From the NCBI GenBank assembly GCA_021229015.1, contig CM037789.1, positions 26,159,891-26,223,890 on the forward strand: 64,000 nucleotides of DNA, given 5' to 3'. Under the pieces are notes generated by a model. It saw nothing but the letters and a program-made list of their open reading frames with translations. It made no database searches and had not been told where the DNA came from. The DNA comes from Solen grandis. Its lineage: Eukaryota > Mollusca > Bivalvia > Adapedonta > Solenidae. Position 1 is the first letter of the stretch. Each line of letters starts with the position of its first letter. Both the position numbers and the translations under genes were made by a program. This document shows, in pieces, positions 27,301-40,700 of this stretch.

Positions 27301-30300
27301 TTGGCTGTTGTTACTGAGTTCTTTATATCATTTTCTCTACATTTCCTTTTCCTCTAAAGATAATAAAACTAATCTCTTTTGAAATTTCTGTTAATTAGTC
27401 TGATATTTGTATATTATTATTAGAATGAACTTGAAGTATTATCCTATAATCTACAGAGAAACACAAGAATTACACATCATACGGTTCATCTGCCCTACAT
27501 AGATATATAATATGATAATATATATTCATTTATTTATAAATTTACCACTTTTGCTCAAAAAGACAAAATAATTTAATAAATGAAGAATTTGTGATTGAAA
27601 AAAAAGGAGAACATTGAAATTCTTTTTAATTAAAACAATTTAGCAATATTGGATGATGACTTGTAGCATAAAGGTAATCTGTGCATAAGAAAATTGATAA
27701 AAAAAACTAAGTATCATAGTCTGGATTGCCCAATGACTTGTGCCCTATATCTACCCATAATGCATCACTTCAGTATTTATCCGGCATGGTGAATCCAAAT
27801 ATTACTGCATGTTTGATTGGAAAAAGGATGACACATCCGAAGGAATATAGCATATAATGTAATGCAAACTGCTCTGGTGTTTATCACTAATTTTTGATAA
27901 CCCTTTTAATCACTTTAGCATATGGTTATGATTTTTTTAACATTTTTTAATTTGATTCTTTTTTAATTTTCTCTATTTTTAAGTTTGAATGCAGCATCTG
28001 TTCTTTGTTAAGCTGTCTAATGTCAAACATTTCCAGGTGGTCTTGGTTTTGACTCAGTACCCAATATTTGTCTCAATTACTTTTATTTATCAACAATCAA
28101 TCAACAACATAAACAAGAAGAAGAACCTATATGAGACTTGTTACACACGCAACTGACCACTGGTCATCTGTTGTAGATTCAGACCCAGAATGAACCTCTC
28201 GTGCCTCCGAAGAAGATCGAGGTGACAGAGGAGGACCGTATCACTCTGAAACCGATCGGACCGGGTGTCCACCAGCTGGAACCGGAAGGATCCACATCTG
28301 GATCCCACAGCGGAACTCTGGGAAGGGACAGCACTCTTGGCCGATCAACCACACCCAGCTTCCCCATCAGCCCTGGGGTGTCAGCAGGTGAGTGGTTAAA
28401 GTCTGGGCCTGAGGTAGAGCCGTACAGCGCTAGTGTTGTTTGGTCCCTTATTGTGTTGAGTATGACTTGATATGAAATGTTCTGGGCTTTTTTTTTTATC
28501 ATCAAAGGTACAGCATGTGCAATCTAGTTGGGTTTTCTTTCGACTGCTATTATTCTTGGAGTAAAATAAAGATTAATTTTCATTTTTACCTCTTTGATCT
28601 AGAAACAAATTTTACAACCTATTCTCATCCCTCTTATCTAGTTTTTACCAGATTGAACTGCTTAATTGTTGAAAAAATGTTTAAAGGTTGTGAGATTCAG
28701 ATCTCTACGGGAAACAAGGCTTTTTCAAGATATTCTTATGTCCAAAGTACTGTTCCAACCAGGTTTAGTATAAGTTGTAACAATGTTTCCCAGTTGTTAT
28801 AGAAGTTATGCATTCAGATATAAAGTTTTGGTTAAGTACATTACTCATATACAGTAATAACAGGTAAGCAGCATTTTAAATCATTTCCTGATTTCCATTA
28901 TTTATTTTATCAGTAGCATACTTGCATACTTAAGAGAATTTAAGTATATAACCTATGTTCTTTTGGGTTTTGTTGAACTCAAATTTGCCCTGATGTTCTC
29001 TGACCCTCTAGCATATGCTGTACCTTGGATGACATTTTGGTGACCTTGAATGCTGACCTTCATTGACCTCTGTTGATTGCTAGCTCTGATTGAGTTGTAG
29101 ATACTACTGAGTTTCATTGAACTTAGTTCATTTCTTTTCTATACTAGATAAGCTGTATTTTTCTTATTAACATTTTTAACCATCACAAGTTCATAGTGTT
29201 CACAAGCAAATATATTAAATTGATAACTTTGCATTGAAATACATTTTTAGTCTATTAACAATTATTATAAAATAACTGAGAACATGGGACAGAAACAAAT
29301 TTTTATTATCCTGTGATCTTTTCACTATATTTCATGTACTATCTATGGACAGATATTGTTTCAATTCATTGTTAAAGTTGCAATTATATATATTAAGCCG
29401 TTTAAATGGACAGTGTAAATATATATATAATCTTAAATATATCATGCTTCAAATATTGGTATATGAAACATTCAGTGTATGCTTTGATAATATTGTAACT
29501 GGCATAAATGTATGAACTTGAAAAGACATGGTGAGTTTTTGTATCCGTCAGTATAGTACTATTTACTGTATGACATTAAACATTTATGCACAGTGGTATG
29601 CAGCATATATCTCAAAATAACTGTCAAATGAATGATAATAAAACTGATAATCCTCAAACAGTATTGTTTTGCAGTAATACTTTCTATTATTTTATTATGC
29701 ATACAAAGCGCTGTGTGTCGTTCAAATGGCATTATTGTCTACTTTGTATCTGTTTATAGTAATCTTAAATGGAAAGAAATTGAGAACATGTTGTGATTGT
29801 TTGCCTTACCTGAATGACCTTGTGTCTGTGTGTCGACCTTGAAATGACCTTGACCTTAATTGTTATTCACACAGAGTACGTAATACAGGCAGTGCATGAG
29901 AAAGCCCGTAGGATGTCGCTCGGGTCTAACCAATCACTGAATAGCATTGGTTACCATGGTAAAAATCAGTTTTACGTATCCTGGCCTTTTTTTTCCTGTC
30001 TCCAAGGGTATGCCTAACCACTGTAACAGTTTGTGTACTCCATCTGTGTAGCATGCTGTCAGAGTGGCATAAAACTGTGTAACTTGTCAGTTTAGTTTGG
30101 CTGCATATACTGTGTAATCCGATTTAGTTTCTATTTTAATGGATTAGCTTTGCTTGTCCTAATTGTTTTTGCCATTTTACCTTTTGTTTTGGTATCTCGA
30201 CATGGAAAACAATTGTTTATTTCATTCTGTGGCATTGATTGTCTGTCTTCCTTGTAAATCTTAATAAAATATGTTACATATGTTTTGTTATCATGAATTT

Positions 30301-31679
30301 CTGTATTGTACATGTATGCGGTCCACGAGTCAACTGCTTGTCACTTCTGTTGCATCCATTTTGTTTAGTTTTGTTTTGTTTTTACATCCTGTCACTTCAT
30401 GTAATGTCAAGGTGTATTAACTGCTACACAGTGTATTTTGTGTACACATATTAAGAATATTACCCAGTATATTTCTATCTTTCAATTCCTCTCGACACTT
30501 TATACAAATTGTCCAGTTTATTCTCCTTGTTCAAAACTGAGGTATTGGTCATTTTCCTTTCCAGTCATATTTTGTTTATATACAATTATCATTCACTACT
30601 TTCCATGAATTAAAATTAAAAAATCAAAAAAAAAATCAAAGAGCCCATGGTATTTTTTTTTCTATTTTTTAAAATGCAGGTTTTAAGTACTGCTTTTGGC
30701 TTAATAATGTTAAACTTAGAATCCTAAATTATGTTAGAAATCAAGACATTTTCAAACCAAGCTTGCTGTTCACTCAGGCGCATTTGCTTGCATTAATATT
30801 TTCTTTTTAAGATTCCTATCAAGTATTTTTCATGTCTTTGTACACAACAGGATATTTCTATGACTGAAGTTAATTCATGGCTGTACCATCCATCTATCTA
30901 TCTGTCTGTGTATACACAATATGTATATGTAACAAACTGCATGGTACGTTGTATGCGTAATTAAAAAACAACTACTCCTGTCCTATCCTCCTGTCCTGTC
31001 CTCCAATCAGAAGTCGTATTATAATGATTAGATCAAGCTGCATTTAAATATCAGCTTGAGGATTTTGCCAAATTCTGTGATGTCTTCCTGAAAATTACAT
31101 TCATTGTCCATCTTAAATGCCACAGTGGTTCAGGCACCAGGCTGTTATCCTCTGGGTCCCAGGTTCAAGACGGACAAAACTCACCTTAGATTTAAGTGGG
31201 AAAGTTTGCCAGATACCATCTGCTTCATCTTCACTCTCCAGTACTGGCTCACCCTGTAGCAGATGGTTAGACTTAATAACAAAGAGAGATACTGAAAACA
31301 CCAGAAATTACTATATCTGCATAACATTTAAAAGTAAACACAAACTACAAATATTCTGAATCCTATTTTTGTCGGAGGTGTGGCTAATGCAGAACCTATT
31401 TACTGTGAGCTATTGATCAAACTCTAGACCTACGCCTCTTATATAAGCCTGTATTAATGCATGTAGTAGTAGTTACTACTGCGGCATGCCATCTGATATA
31501 TCAACAGAACTTAATACCATAGTTAGTCAGTATTACTCTCTTTAGTACTTTGATTAAAGCACATATATATCACTTGACTTTTACATCAATGGTATTCAAC
31601 AAGGCTGGTTTAATTGTTACAGAAAATGAAATTTATTATAAAAGCTAGCATAGTTTGAATGAGAGAATGAAACCAGAGA

Positions 31680-31714
<35 letters not shown>

Positions 31715-34700
31715 TATTAACAAAATTATGTTACTTTATTTGTAAGAAAAAGGTTGCTCATTAAACATGTATGAGCATGTTCAGGAAAAAAAATCTATCG
31801 TCAGTAAGGTAAGAAAGCTAGACAGCGGCTTCAGTGGAAGTCAAAAGCTTTTCAGATTTAGAAGACTTCCAGATGAATTCGTTCAACAAACTATTGTATA
31901 GTTCTAATGGTGGATCAACCCTAGAAAACTTGTTTTCCTTTCAGGGTGACAGTTTAATTTCCTTAGTTTTGCACAATAACCTTTATGAAAGAATTTATTT
32001 AATATTTTCATTTTTTTTCCATTATTCTAGCACCATTTATCATTGTTGTTTGTTTTGACACTCTTGTGTTTGAACTTACTTTTGTGACAAGAAGTAAAGC
32101 TGTTCCGAAACATTCTTCCATCGTGTATTCCGCACATTGTACATTTGTTTTGTCATGTAGACAAACTTTGAATCTACAGTGATTCATGAATTTAGGATGT
32201 GTGTCCAGTGTCCAAAATGGTACTTGTATAGCCTCTTTGCTTGGTGCTCAGGGATTGGTTGGCCTGTTGTCAGGATAATGTGACTGCCACATGTCTACAG
32301 CGTGATACTGCAGTTTTGCAGCACTATATCTGTATCAAGTAGACATAGTCTCCAAATGACTGAAATACTGTTGGTGGGGTGTTAAACCCAATAATCAAAC
32401 AAAGTCACAAACAAAACAACTTAAGATCATGTAGCATATCTCTACTAATTACAAGTCAGTTTCATCACAAAGTCTTTAACCCTTTCCCTCATAGAGGACA
32501 CCATGAAAAGACCTATGCGAACAGCATAAAACCAGATCAGCCTGCGAGTAACTCGCAGGCTGATCAGGTTTTATGCTGTTGCTGCTCCTCAGTGGTCTGG
32601 AAATAGGACTTTATAATCAAATTTGGTAAGGTTTAACTTTGGTTTTCTGCAGATCAGGCTTTATGTGGTACCAACTGAGTGCCTCAAATGAGTCTATATA
32701 TGAGGGAAAGGGTTAATACTGTTTGTTAGCAGCTTTCCTTGTTCATGAAAATAAAGATCCCTTAATACGAGGATGGGGCTTAAAAATTTGTGACAAGAAC
32801 TTGAAAGGTCCATTGGACTCGAGACTGGATGAAACTGACCTGTGGTTTGTGTGTGTACCAGTATATTGATCAAGATGGCGTTTTGTCTCGGGACAGCTAC
32901 ACTTGCCCTATCAGAGTTAATGTGGTGTGAAATTGAGATGCATATTAATTTCTACTTAAGTTTTTATGTTGCTGTTGTTTTTTAATTGATGTTTGTTTGC
33001 ATGCGATTAGATCATGTGACTTTATTTTGTTTCTAGCAACCCCTCCTTTCCCTGTAAGCTCGAGGACCATTAATGTTCAAGGTATTGTCTTTCAATTTCC
33101 TTTGTTTTCCTTTTATCCTTCAATCTTAGTAGCTTAGATTACAATCATTTTGTTTTCCCCTATGATTGCCTTCCAACATTGATTTAGCTTAATTCTGGTT
33201 TTGGGAATTTTGTTTATTTTATTTTTAACAAAACATTTGAGCCAGAATGTTACTTTTGATTGGTCAGTTTTTATCTTAATACCTTAATAATTAGACATCT
33301 TGAAATATCATTCTGGCTTTGATATCATCCCAGGATCATATAAGTTACTCATCAGGGAATCAGATCTTCCGAGTTCCGAGTTACATACAGGCGGAGAGGC
33401 TTGATACTGTTCCAAGTGTATAGGCAGAGATAGAGAGAGTTGGATCTCGGTTGAGTAACTTGTTGATGATGGGTACCAGTCAGGATTTTAAATGTTAAGA
33501 AAATACCCCACTAACTTGTGAAGGGTTAATTTGATGTTGTAGTAGTACTTATAGTTTTTTGTTTTGTTCACATGCATGCTTTGGAATAGGTTTTGGGAGC
33601 TTTAGGTTTTATTTTAGATTTTATTTATTTTTTTATTGATGAAGAATTTAGTATTTAGAATGAAAGAGAGAGGGGGATAACTCTTGTATTTTGAAATTCA
33701 TTTATAATTTAAAAATCATAGTTACAAGCAATATGGTTTCATATTTTTATGTAGGATTATGGAAGAATACCAAAGGAAGTACTGGTCCAACCCAGGAACC
33801 ATCAGAAGTGATTGAAATATAATTAATTGAATAAGTCTTAACAATAAAGAATAAAGAGATGCACTGAAGTTAAAATCAATAACATAAAACATTGAAACTG
33901 TCTTATGATTTATGTTGAAAAAAACAACAACAATAAGCTTAAGCATCCTTGATTTATCAAGAAAGTTTATTTTACTTGCATGTTGAGACTGAGACTGCTG
34001 CTGCATGTCTTAAAGAATGCATTCTATTGTTTAAGATCTTTGAATTAATCAAATCAGTATTGGCTGAATTATTTCTTCCGGAGGAATGTAAGACTGTATG
34101 TATTGATCCGGGAAGATGTGGGTGTAGGCACTGTTCCTTGATACAGCGGGGAATGTTTTAATTGACTGATGCATGTTAGTAGGGTGTGATTGTTTTCTTT
34201 TGGCAGCTCAGTAGATCCCTAACAGAGGGCAGATACCCAGCATTCTCAAGCAAATTGGAACTGCATTTGAATTATTTGCTTTCCTCAGTAGATGTTTTTT
34301 GCATGTCATTTAAAAAAAAGAAAAAGAAATTTTTTTTATACTTACAAAATGGTTAAATATTAAATTAATGAAAACAAAAAATGTATTCTTAAGTAATTAA
34401 TTAATCACTCTACTGAATAAGAAATTTACCCTTATAAAATTGAATGAAAAAAAAAGCTTGAAATTAACAATTTTAGAATTACCTCCCTTTACAAAAGGAT
34501 CTGCTGAGTTGTCTTCCCTGTTCCTCTGGTTGTTTTGTTCTTGCTTTGTCTCTGCACATGAGTAACTGCATCACCATTTTCTTGCTTCTTGCCCTGTCTA
34601 GTGCCTGTGGGTGTGTATCCACCGCCCCCCTACCCATCTCGGTCCCAGGTCAGCCCGGGATACGGGTCTGTCGGCCGCTACAGCTCCCAGCAGTCTCTTA

Positions 34701-37700
34701 ATAGCGTGTTTGAACGGGATCGGGACGACCTTAACCGTTACAATCAGATTGTGTCCCGGCAGCTTATGCGTAGTGCCAACGATCCTTTATACGCTTCTAT
34801 AACAGATGAAAGAGGTACTTTTAGCTGCTTTTTTTTTTTTTTCATCAACTCCTTTCCTTTAGAACTCTTTTATTTTCACTTTTTTTTTAACCCAAATTTT
34901 AACTTATTTAAATTTGCAAGTTTATTATTTAATTTTTTTTTTTCATACTTGTAGCCATGGTGAAAGGTGACCTTGCTTGGTAGAAATTCTTGATGTACAG
35001 AACATGTACACTGCTTGACAGTGGCTTACTAACGAAGCAAGGAAGAAATTAATTGTGACAGATTTATAAGTTGGCCAAGCACGTAGCTAAATAAAAATGC
35101 ATGTATAGATATTTTGCTGACATTTTGGTAAATAAATCAGTTTATTGTAAACCAAAATTAATGGTTCTCACCGATTAATGAGAGAAATTGAAGTAATAGG
35201 TTACTAACTTCCGATAATCTGATCAGATATCAAGAACAATCCAGGGAAAATTGTCATTTTTTTTCCACTTATTTGTGGTCTATGATTATATGTGAATTAA
35301 TTTTGTACCAGGTTCTAGATAATTCTAGTTGTGCGTCCTTGGTGATGACCAGTAGCGTAGAGTAACACCCAATAGTTGTTTCACAGTCATTTCTATGAGT
35401 ACCCTACTTCCACGCTCATTTAGGTAATCCACCCATCATTAAACTATAATCATGGTCCTTCAAATGCTTAAAAAGACTTCAGTGCAGATGCAAGCATCCA
35501 TTGACTTGGAGTTATAGGCTTTTTTGCTCAAAGTCTATGTAGAGGCTTGCATTTACAATAAAACTTCCATGATCACTTAGGATGGATCATGATCACTTTT
35601 AAATGATGGATGGATTACCTTAAGAACTACATTATTATAAGCATCATGGCGACTAATCCATGACTTAAAGCTAGAAGAATTGCCGGACATAAATATCTAA
35701 CGCTAATCATGGTATATTTTCTGTTCTGTAACTGATCCAGGAAATCATAGCACATTTTAATGTTTTGGAGAACAGTGTTGTCTGCTTGAATTCTCTTTCT
35801 GTCTGGAGAAAAAAAGAAATGCATACACACTTGATTAATTTATAATTTATAAAAACAACAGTTTTTAAAGTGTTAGCAAATCCCTTTGCAGCAGGTGATC
35901 AAAAATGAAGCAGGAGGTAGCATTTTCTAGATGTAAATAATGTATTATAAATTAAAAGTCAAGTAATGAAATTAACCCATCGTTTTCCATAGCATGAGAA
36001 TTAAAAAAATTCAACAGACTGTTTGTAGATTGATAATGAGCTTGCCAAAGACTAGCATAAGGTGAAGGAATAGCGAATGCCTGTGAAACAATTTCCCAAC
36101 CAATCACTGTTGTCTCCCCTTTTAGTTTATTGTACACATTAATTCATAGTACATTCCCCTTTTAGTTTATTGTACACATTAATTCATAGTACATAATTTT
36201 TTTTTCAAAGTCATTGTTTTTCAAGGGAAGAAAGTCACAAGCAAGAAATGAAGAAAAGTAGTTATAATCATTGAAATTTCTCTTTCTTTGATACTTACAG
36301 ATCATCAAATAGATTTTTGATGTGAGTTTTTTTTAGCTCTCCTGAGCACAATGTGCTCAAGGTGAGCTTTTGTGATCGCCCTTCGTCCGTCGTGCGTAAT
36401 GCGACGTGCGTCGTGCATCATTCGTCGTCAACAATTTGGCTTGTTAACACTCTAGAGGCCATATGTTTTGGCCAATCTTCATGAAACTTGGTCAGAATGT
36501 TTGTCTCAATAAATTCTTGGACAAGTTCGCAAATTAGGTCATGTGGGTCAAAAAGTAGGTCACGAGGTCAAATCTTAGTAAAACCTTGTTAACACTCTAG
36601 AGGCCACATGTTTGGCCCAATCTTCATGAAAGTTGGTCAGAATGTTTGTTTTCATAAATCTTGGTCAAGCTCGAAAGTGGGTCATGTGATGTCAAAAAGT
36701 TGGTCAATATGAAAAATCCAACATATGTTGCTTATTTATAATCAGGTGAGCGATTCAGGGCCATCATGGCCCTCTTGTTTTTTTTTCCTTAAGATCCATT
36801 TCGTCTTTGCATTAATATTACATATATCTAATTTTGTTCTTTTAAATAAAGTCGTTGAAACCCAGTTACCCAGTTCATAATGACAATGAAATCATCACTC
36901 TTCAGAATTAGTTAAATAAAGCATGACAGTAACACTCATTTTAGATGATAAGCACCTTAGAAGTTTTAATAAACAAGAAGCAGACTGTGACAGCATTAAG
37001 ACAAATAACAATATTACTAATGTGCTAGAAGTCATCAAATTATATGTCAGCTTCATGAGTCCAGTGGTGAGTGATAAGTTTCAAGACTTCTCAGCAACAA
37101 GTACTGGTTCAATCCAGAACTATTATAGTTTGTTTTAACTTGTTTGGTTATGATAAATGAAATAAGTTTGAATTTAACATGAGTATGTGTTTTGCGTAAG
37201 ATGTATATATATTATTGACTAGCATGCACATCCATGAAGATTTTTTTTTATGGAGAGAATGTTATAGAGGTCAGGAAGTGTTTGTCATCTCAGCTTTAAG
37301 GTGAAAAAAATATAGTGTTCCTTATGGAGATAACTGAAGGTAAAGTCCCTGTAATGGTTCTGCTACATTTTGGACCTCATGGTCTTTCACGGAGGAGATA
37401 ACCAAGTTTTCCTAATGTTTCATTAGGATACCTTGGTTTTCTAAGTAGAGGTTAAGTGGTCCAAGACGTAGCGGAACCATTCATCCATTACAGGGACTTT
37501 AACTTAAAGCATCTTGTTGGTAGGAACTGAATGTAGAGTCTTATTGGCTTGATGCTGTCAGTGAATGTTGTTAAAACGGGGGCTGTCTGCTTGTAAATTA
37601 ATTAACGCTGCTTTATCAGTCTTGATCAAAAGTGATGTCATTAGTTTGAAAAGGGTGTGATTTTAGTTTATATTGAAATATGAGAGAATATTTGTTGTTG

Positions 37701-40700
37701 CGTTTTCTATCTCCAAAATCACACTACTTATATTTTTTTTTGTTACTGCCTCTTCACTGATTTCTCAGTTAGTCTAAAAAAATATTTCATTAGGTAGTTG
37801 CCAAAGTTCATACTGTGATAGAAAGCAGAATTCAGATTGGTAATTATATAGAACAGAAGGGCTTTTCAGGGCTGAGTATTAACCAGAGTTGTGTACCTTT
37901 GTTTGTCCGGGCAGGTGGTGGTCATGTGATCAGTCCTACTGGTACCATGCAGTCACACAGTATGCAGTACCAAACCCGCGAGGTACAACAGCAGAACCAG
38001 CAGTTTGATAGGTCTACACTGCCTCACTCCTCCCAGGGGTACCAGCCCTCCTCCCAGGGGTACCAGCCCTCCTCCCAGGGGTACCAGATGTCCACACTGC
38101 CCCACAGTGGGGGCGCCCAGAACATGCAGGTCAGCCAGGGGTACTCCGCCCAGACACTGCCCCACCAGTCAAGCTACCAACAGGTACAGATTTTTGTCTG
38201 TGCAATCAAGAAAAATGTCCTCATTGGGATTGGTGTTTTTGTTAATAAATGAACAGTAGATTTAAAACAGTTTGCATGCAGATTGGATTAATAATTTTTG
38301 TTCAAGTGTGTTTACATGCAGCTATGAGTCATGTGAGGTGGTGACACTATCATCATCATCATCAGCAGCAGCAGCAGCAAAAATAGTAGTTATAACCACA
38401 ATAGCAGTATTAAAACAAACATTAATGTTTTTCTGCATACCAGCAATGTATAACTCTTAGAAAATGACCTATTCTAGGTTAAGAATTAACAGCTATTATT
38501 CAAGAAATCATTTCTGTAAGTAGCCAATTACACATAAGTTGTTGTTTTAATTCTTAGCAGCAGCAGCAGCAGCAGCAGTATCAGCAAAAGCAGAGTTACA
38601 GCAGCAGCAGTAGCAGTCAGCAGTACCACACCCAGCAGTACTCCTCCAGCGGCCAGGATGGAAGTCTCCATGTGGAAACCAACCCACGTCTGCTGATGTC
38701 ACAGCAACAGGCTCGCTCCCCCTCCTCACCCGGCAGGTACGTCTGTTCTCACCTTCAAAATCTTTCCTTTATTTTGCGTACTTTTTGATAATGAGTTATT
38801 TTAACTAAATCTGGTTCCTGGCTTGTAGCAGTACCTTTGACTATTGAAAGAACCTGATAAGGTAACTGTAAGACAGCTTGGTTGTGATGCATTTTGCTCA
38901 TCAGTGAATCTCTGGTTCAGTTCTCAGGCATGCATGTGAGAAGGTATGATGGTTACTCATTCAGATAAATGGCTGTCTTCTCAGGTTCTCCTCATATTTT
39001 GCCATCTACACCATTTGTGATTATTAAAACTGTTGTGAGTGGTGAGAACATGTTTCTCAGTCCATATAAATAAATGAAATTTAAACTTAACACGTTTGTT
39101 TCTGTTTTCAGCCCGCCATCGCCAGGGAACCTGAACACCCTGCGTCAGCAGTTGCACATCGCCCACAACATGTCCAACAGCGCTGTCAGTCCTGGCCCAC
39201 ACTCTGCCACCGGCCAGAGCTCGCCCAGCGTCTACTTTGGGCTCTCCAGGCGAGGCAGCCTGACCTCCTTGGCAGGTTAGTACACACCATTGTCTTGTTC
39301 TTATAAGCCCTTGAGAAATGTCAGGTTTTTGATGTTGTTTAAAAAAGTAATGTCTGTCCTGTTAAGTGATGATGTATATATGGTTGCTGTTGTTATTAGG
39401 ACTTTCTGCCTAAAGCAGAAAGTCCTATTGGGTTTGTACTGTTTATTATTATTATTATTATTATTATTCTTTTCTTCTTCCTAACTAAACGCTTATTTTA
39501 ATATGTTGCAATGGACCTAGGACGATGAAATTTTTATGGCTTATTAGTCACGTGAGGAAATTTTGATTTCAATGATTTTCAGCACCCTATGACGTCACAT
39601 GACGTCACAGCTAAAAATAGTGAAAAATGGTGTTCGCGCTCTACAGCCGTCATTTATGGTCGGATTTTCTTCAAATTTTCACAGATGGTACATCTTGAAT
39701 CAAAGGTGTGCATATCCTGTCAGCTAACCGAAATTCCGAAAGACCGAAGTTCTGTGGCTGAAATAAGATTCGAACATAGGACCGAAAATTTCATTTTAGG
39801 ATTAAAGAGCTTCAGGATGAGATAGAAAGTTGAAACTTACACAGTTTGCAGTTCTGCAGAATTTCTACAAATATTTTCAGTCAGAACGTCATATGACGTC
39901 ATGTGACGTCATAAGCATACTTCTTAATTTTCATTTTAGGGCAATGATTTTGACATGATGCCAGTTGTTCAGAATAATGAAAATTTCAGAGTTATGAAAG
40001 TAAAGTATGCGCTTTTGAACAAAAGCATCTTCAGCACCCTATGACGTCACATGACGTCACAGCTAAAAATAGTGAAAAATGGTGTTCGCGCTCTACAGCC
40101 GTCATTTATGGTCGGATTTTCTTCAAATTTTCACAGATGGTACATCTTGAATCAAAGGTGTGCATATCCTGTCAGCTAACCGAAATTCCGAAAGACCGAA
40201 GTTCTGTGGCTGAAATAAGATTCGAACATAGGACCGAAAATTTCATTTTAGGATTAAAGAGCTTCAGGATGAGATAGAAAGTTGAAACTTACACAGTTTG
40301 CAGTTCTGCTATATTTCTACAAAATTTTGGAGTCGGAACGTCATATGACGTCATGTGACGTCATAAGCATACTTCTTAATTTTCATATTAGGGCAATGAT
40401 TTCGACATGATGCCAGTTGTTCAGAATAATGAAAACTTCAGAGTTATGAAACTAACGTATGCGCTTTTGAACAAAAGCATCTTCAGCACCCTATGACGTC
40501 ACATGACGTCACAGCTAAAAATAGTGAAAAATGGTGTTTGCGCTCTACAGCCGTCATTTATGGTCGGATTTTCTTCAAATTTTCACAGATGGTACATCTT
40601 GAAACTAAGGTGTGCATATCCTGTCAGCTAACCGAAATTCCGAAAGACCGAAGTTCTGTGGCTGAAATAAGATTCGAACATAGGACCGAAAATTTCATTT

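Larger units (their letters stand above)
17414..28176. other. 10.8-kb intron
   Basis: This is the longest intron in the visible part of the gene. Open frames here (largest 123 codons) lack splice signals in the right phase and look like chance. Contents are SINE copies (18500-18800 and 25272-25505), a degenerate repeat of ACAGGCAATACACA words (24590-24975), GGGGCCAGG repeats (26270-26325) and a 26-bp direct duplication near 26626-26677. The rest is AT-rich with no recognised feature. Confidence 0.65.
29959..33036. other. Intron with MITE, SINE and microsatellite
   Basis: This 3.1-kb intron contains a (TA)n(GA)n microsatellite (31681-31714), a SINE (32195-32405) and a complete TTAA MITE (32476-32716). 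No exon with compatible phases is visible in it. Confidence 0.6.
34815..37914. other. Intron with several mobile elements
   Basis: This 3.1-kb intron contains a Harbinger-like MITE (35420-35622), a 40-bp direct duplication (36116-36194), Helitron-like element B (36335-36777) and a palindromic MITE (37336-37508). No additional exon was found. Confidence 0.65.

Noticed and set aside
38350..38381. Additional Gln-rich tensin exon at the intronic CAG run
   Set aside because: The ATC/CAG run lies between a good donor at 38184 and a good acceptor at 38557. No splice signals surround it and stops follow at once.
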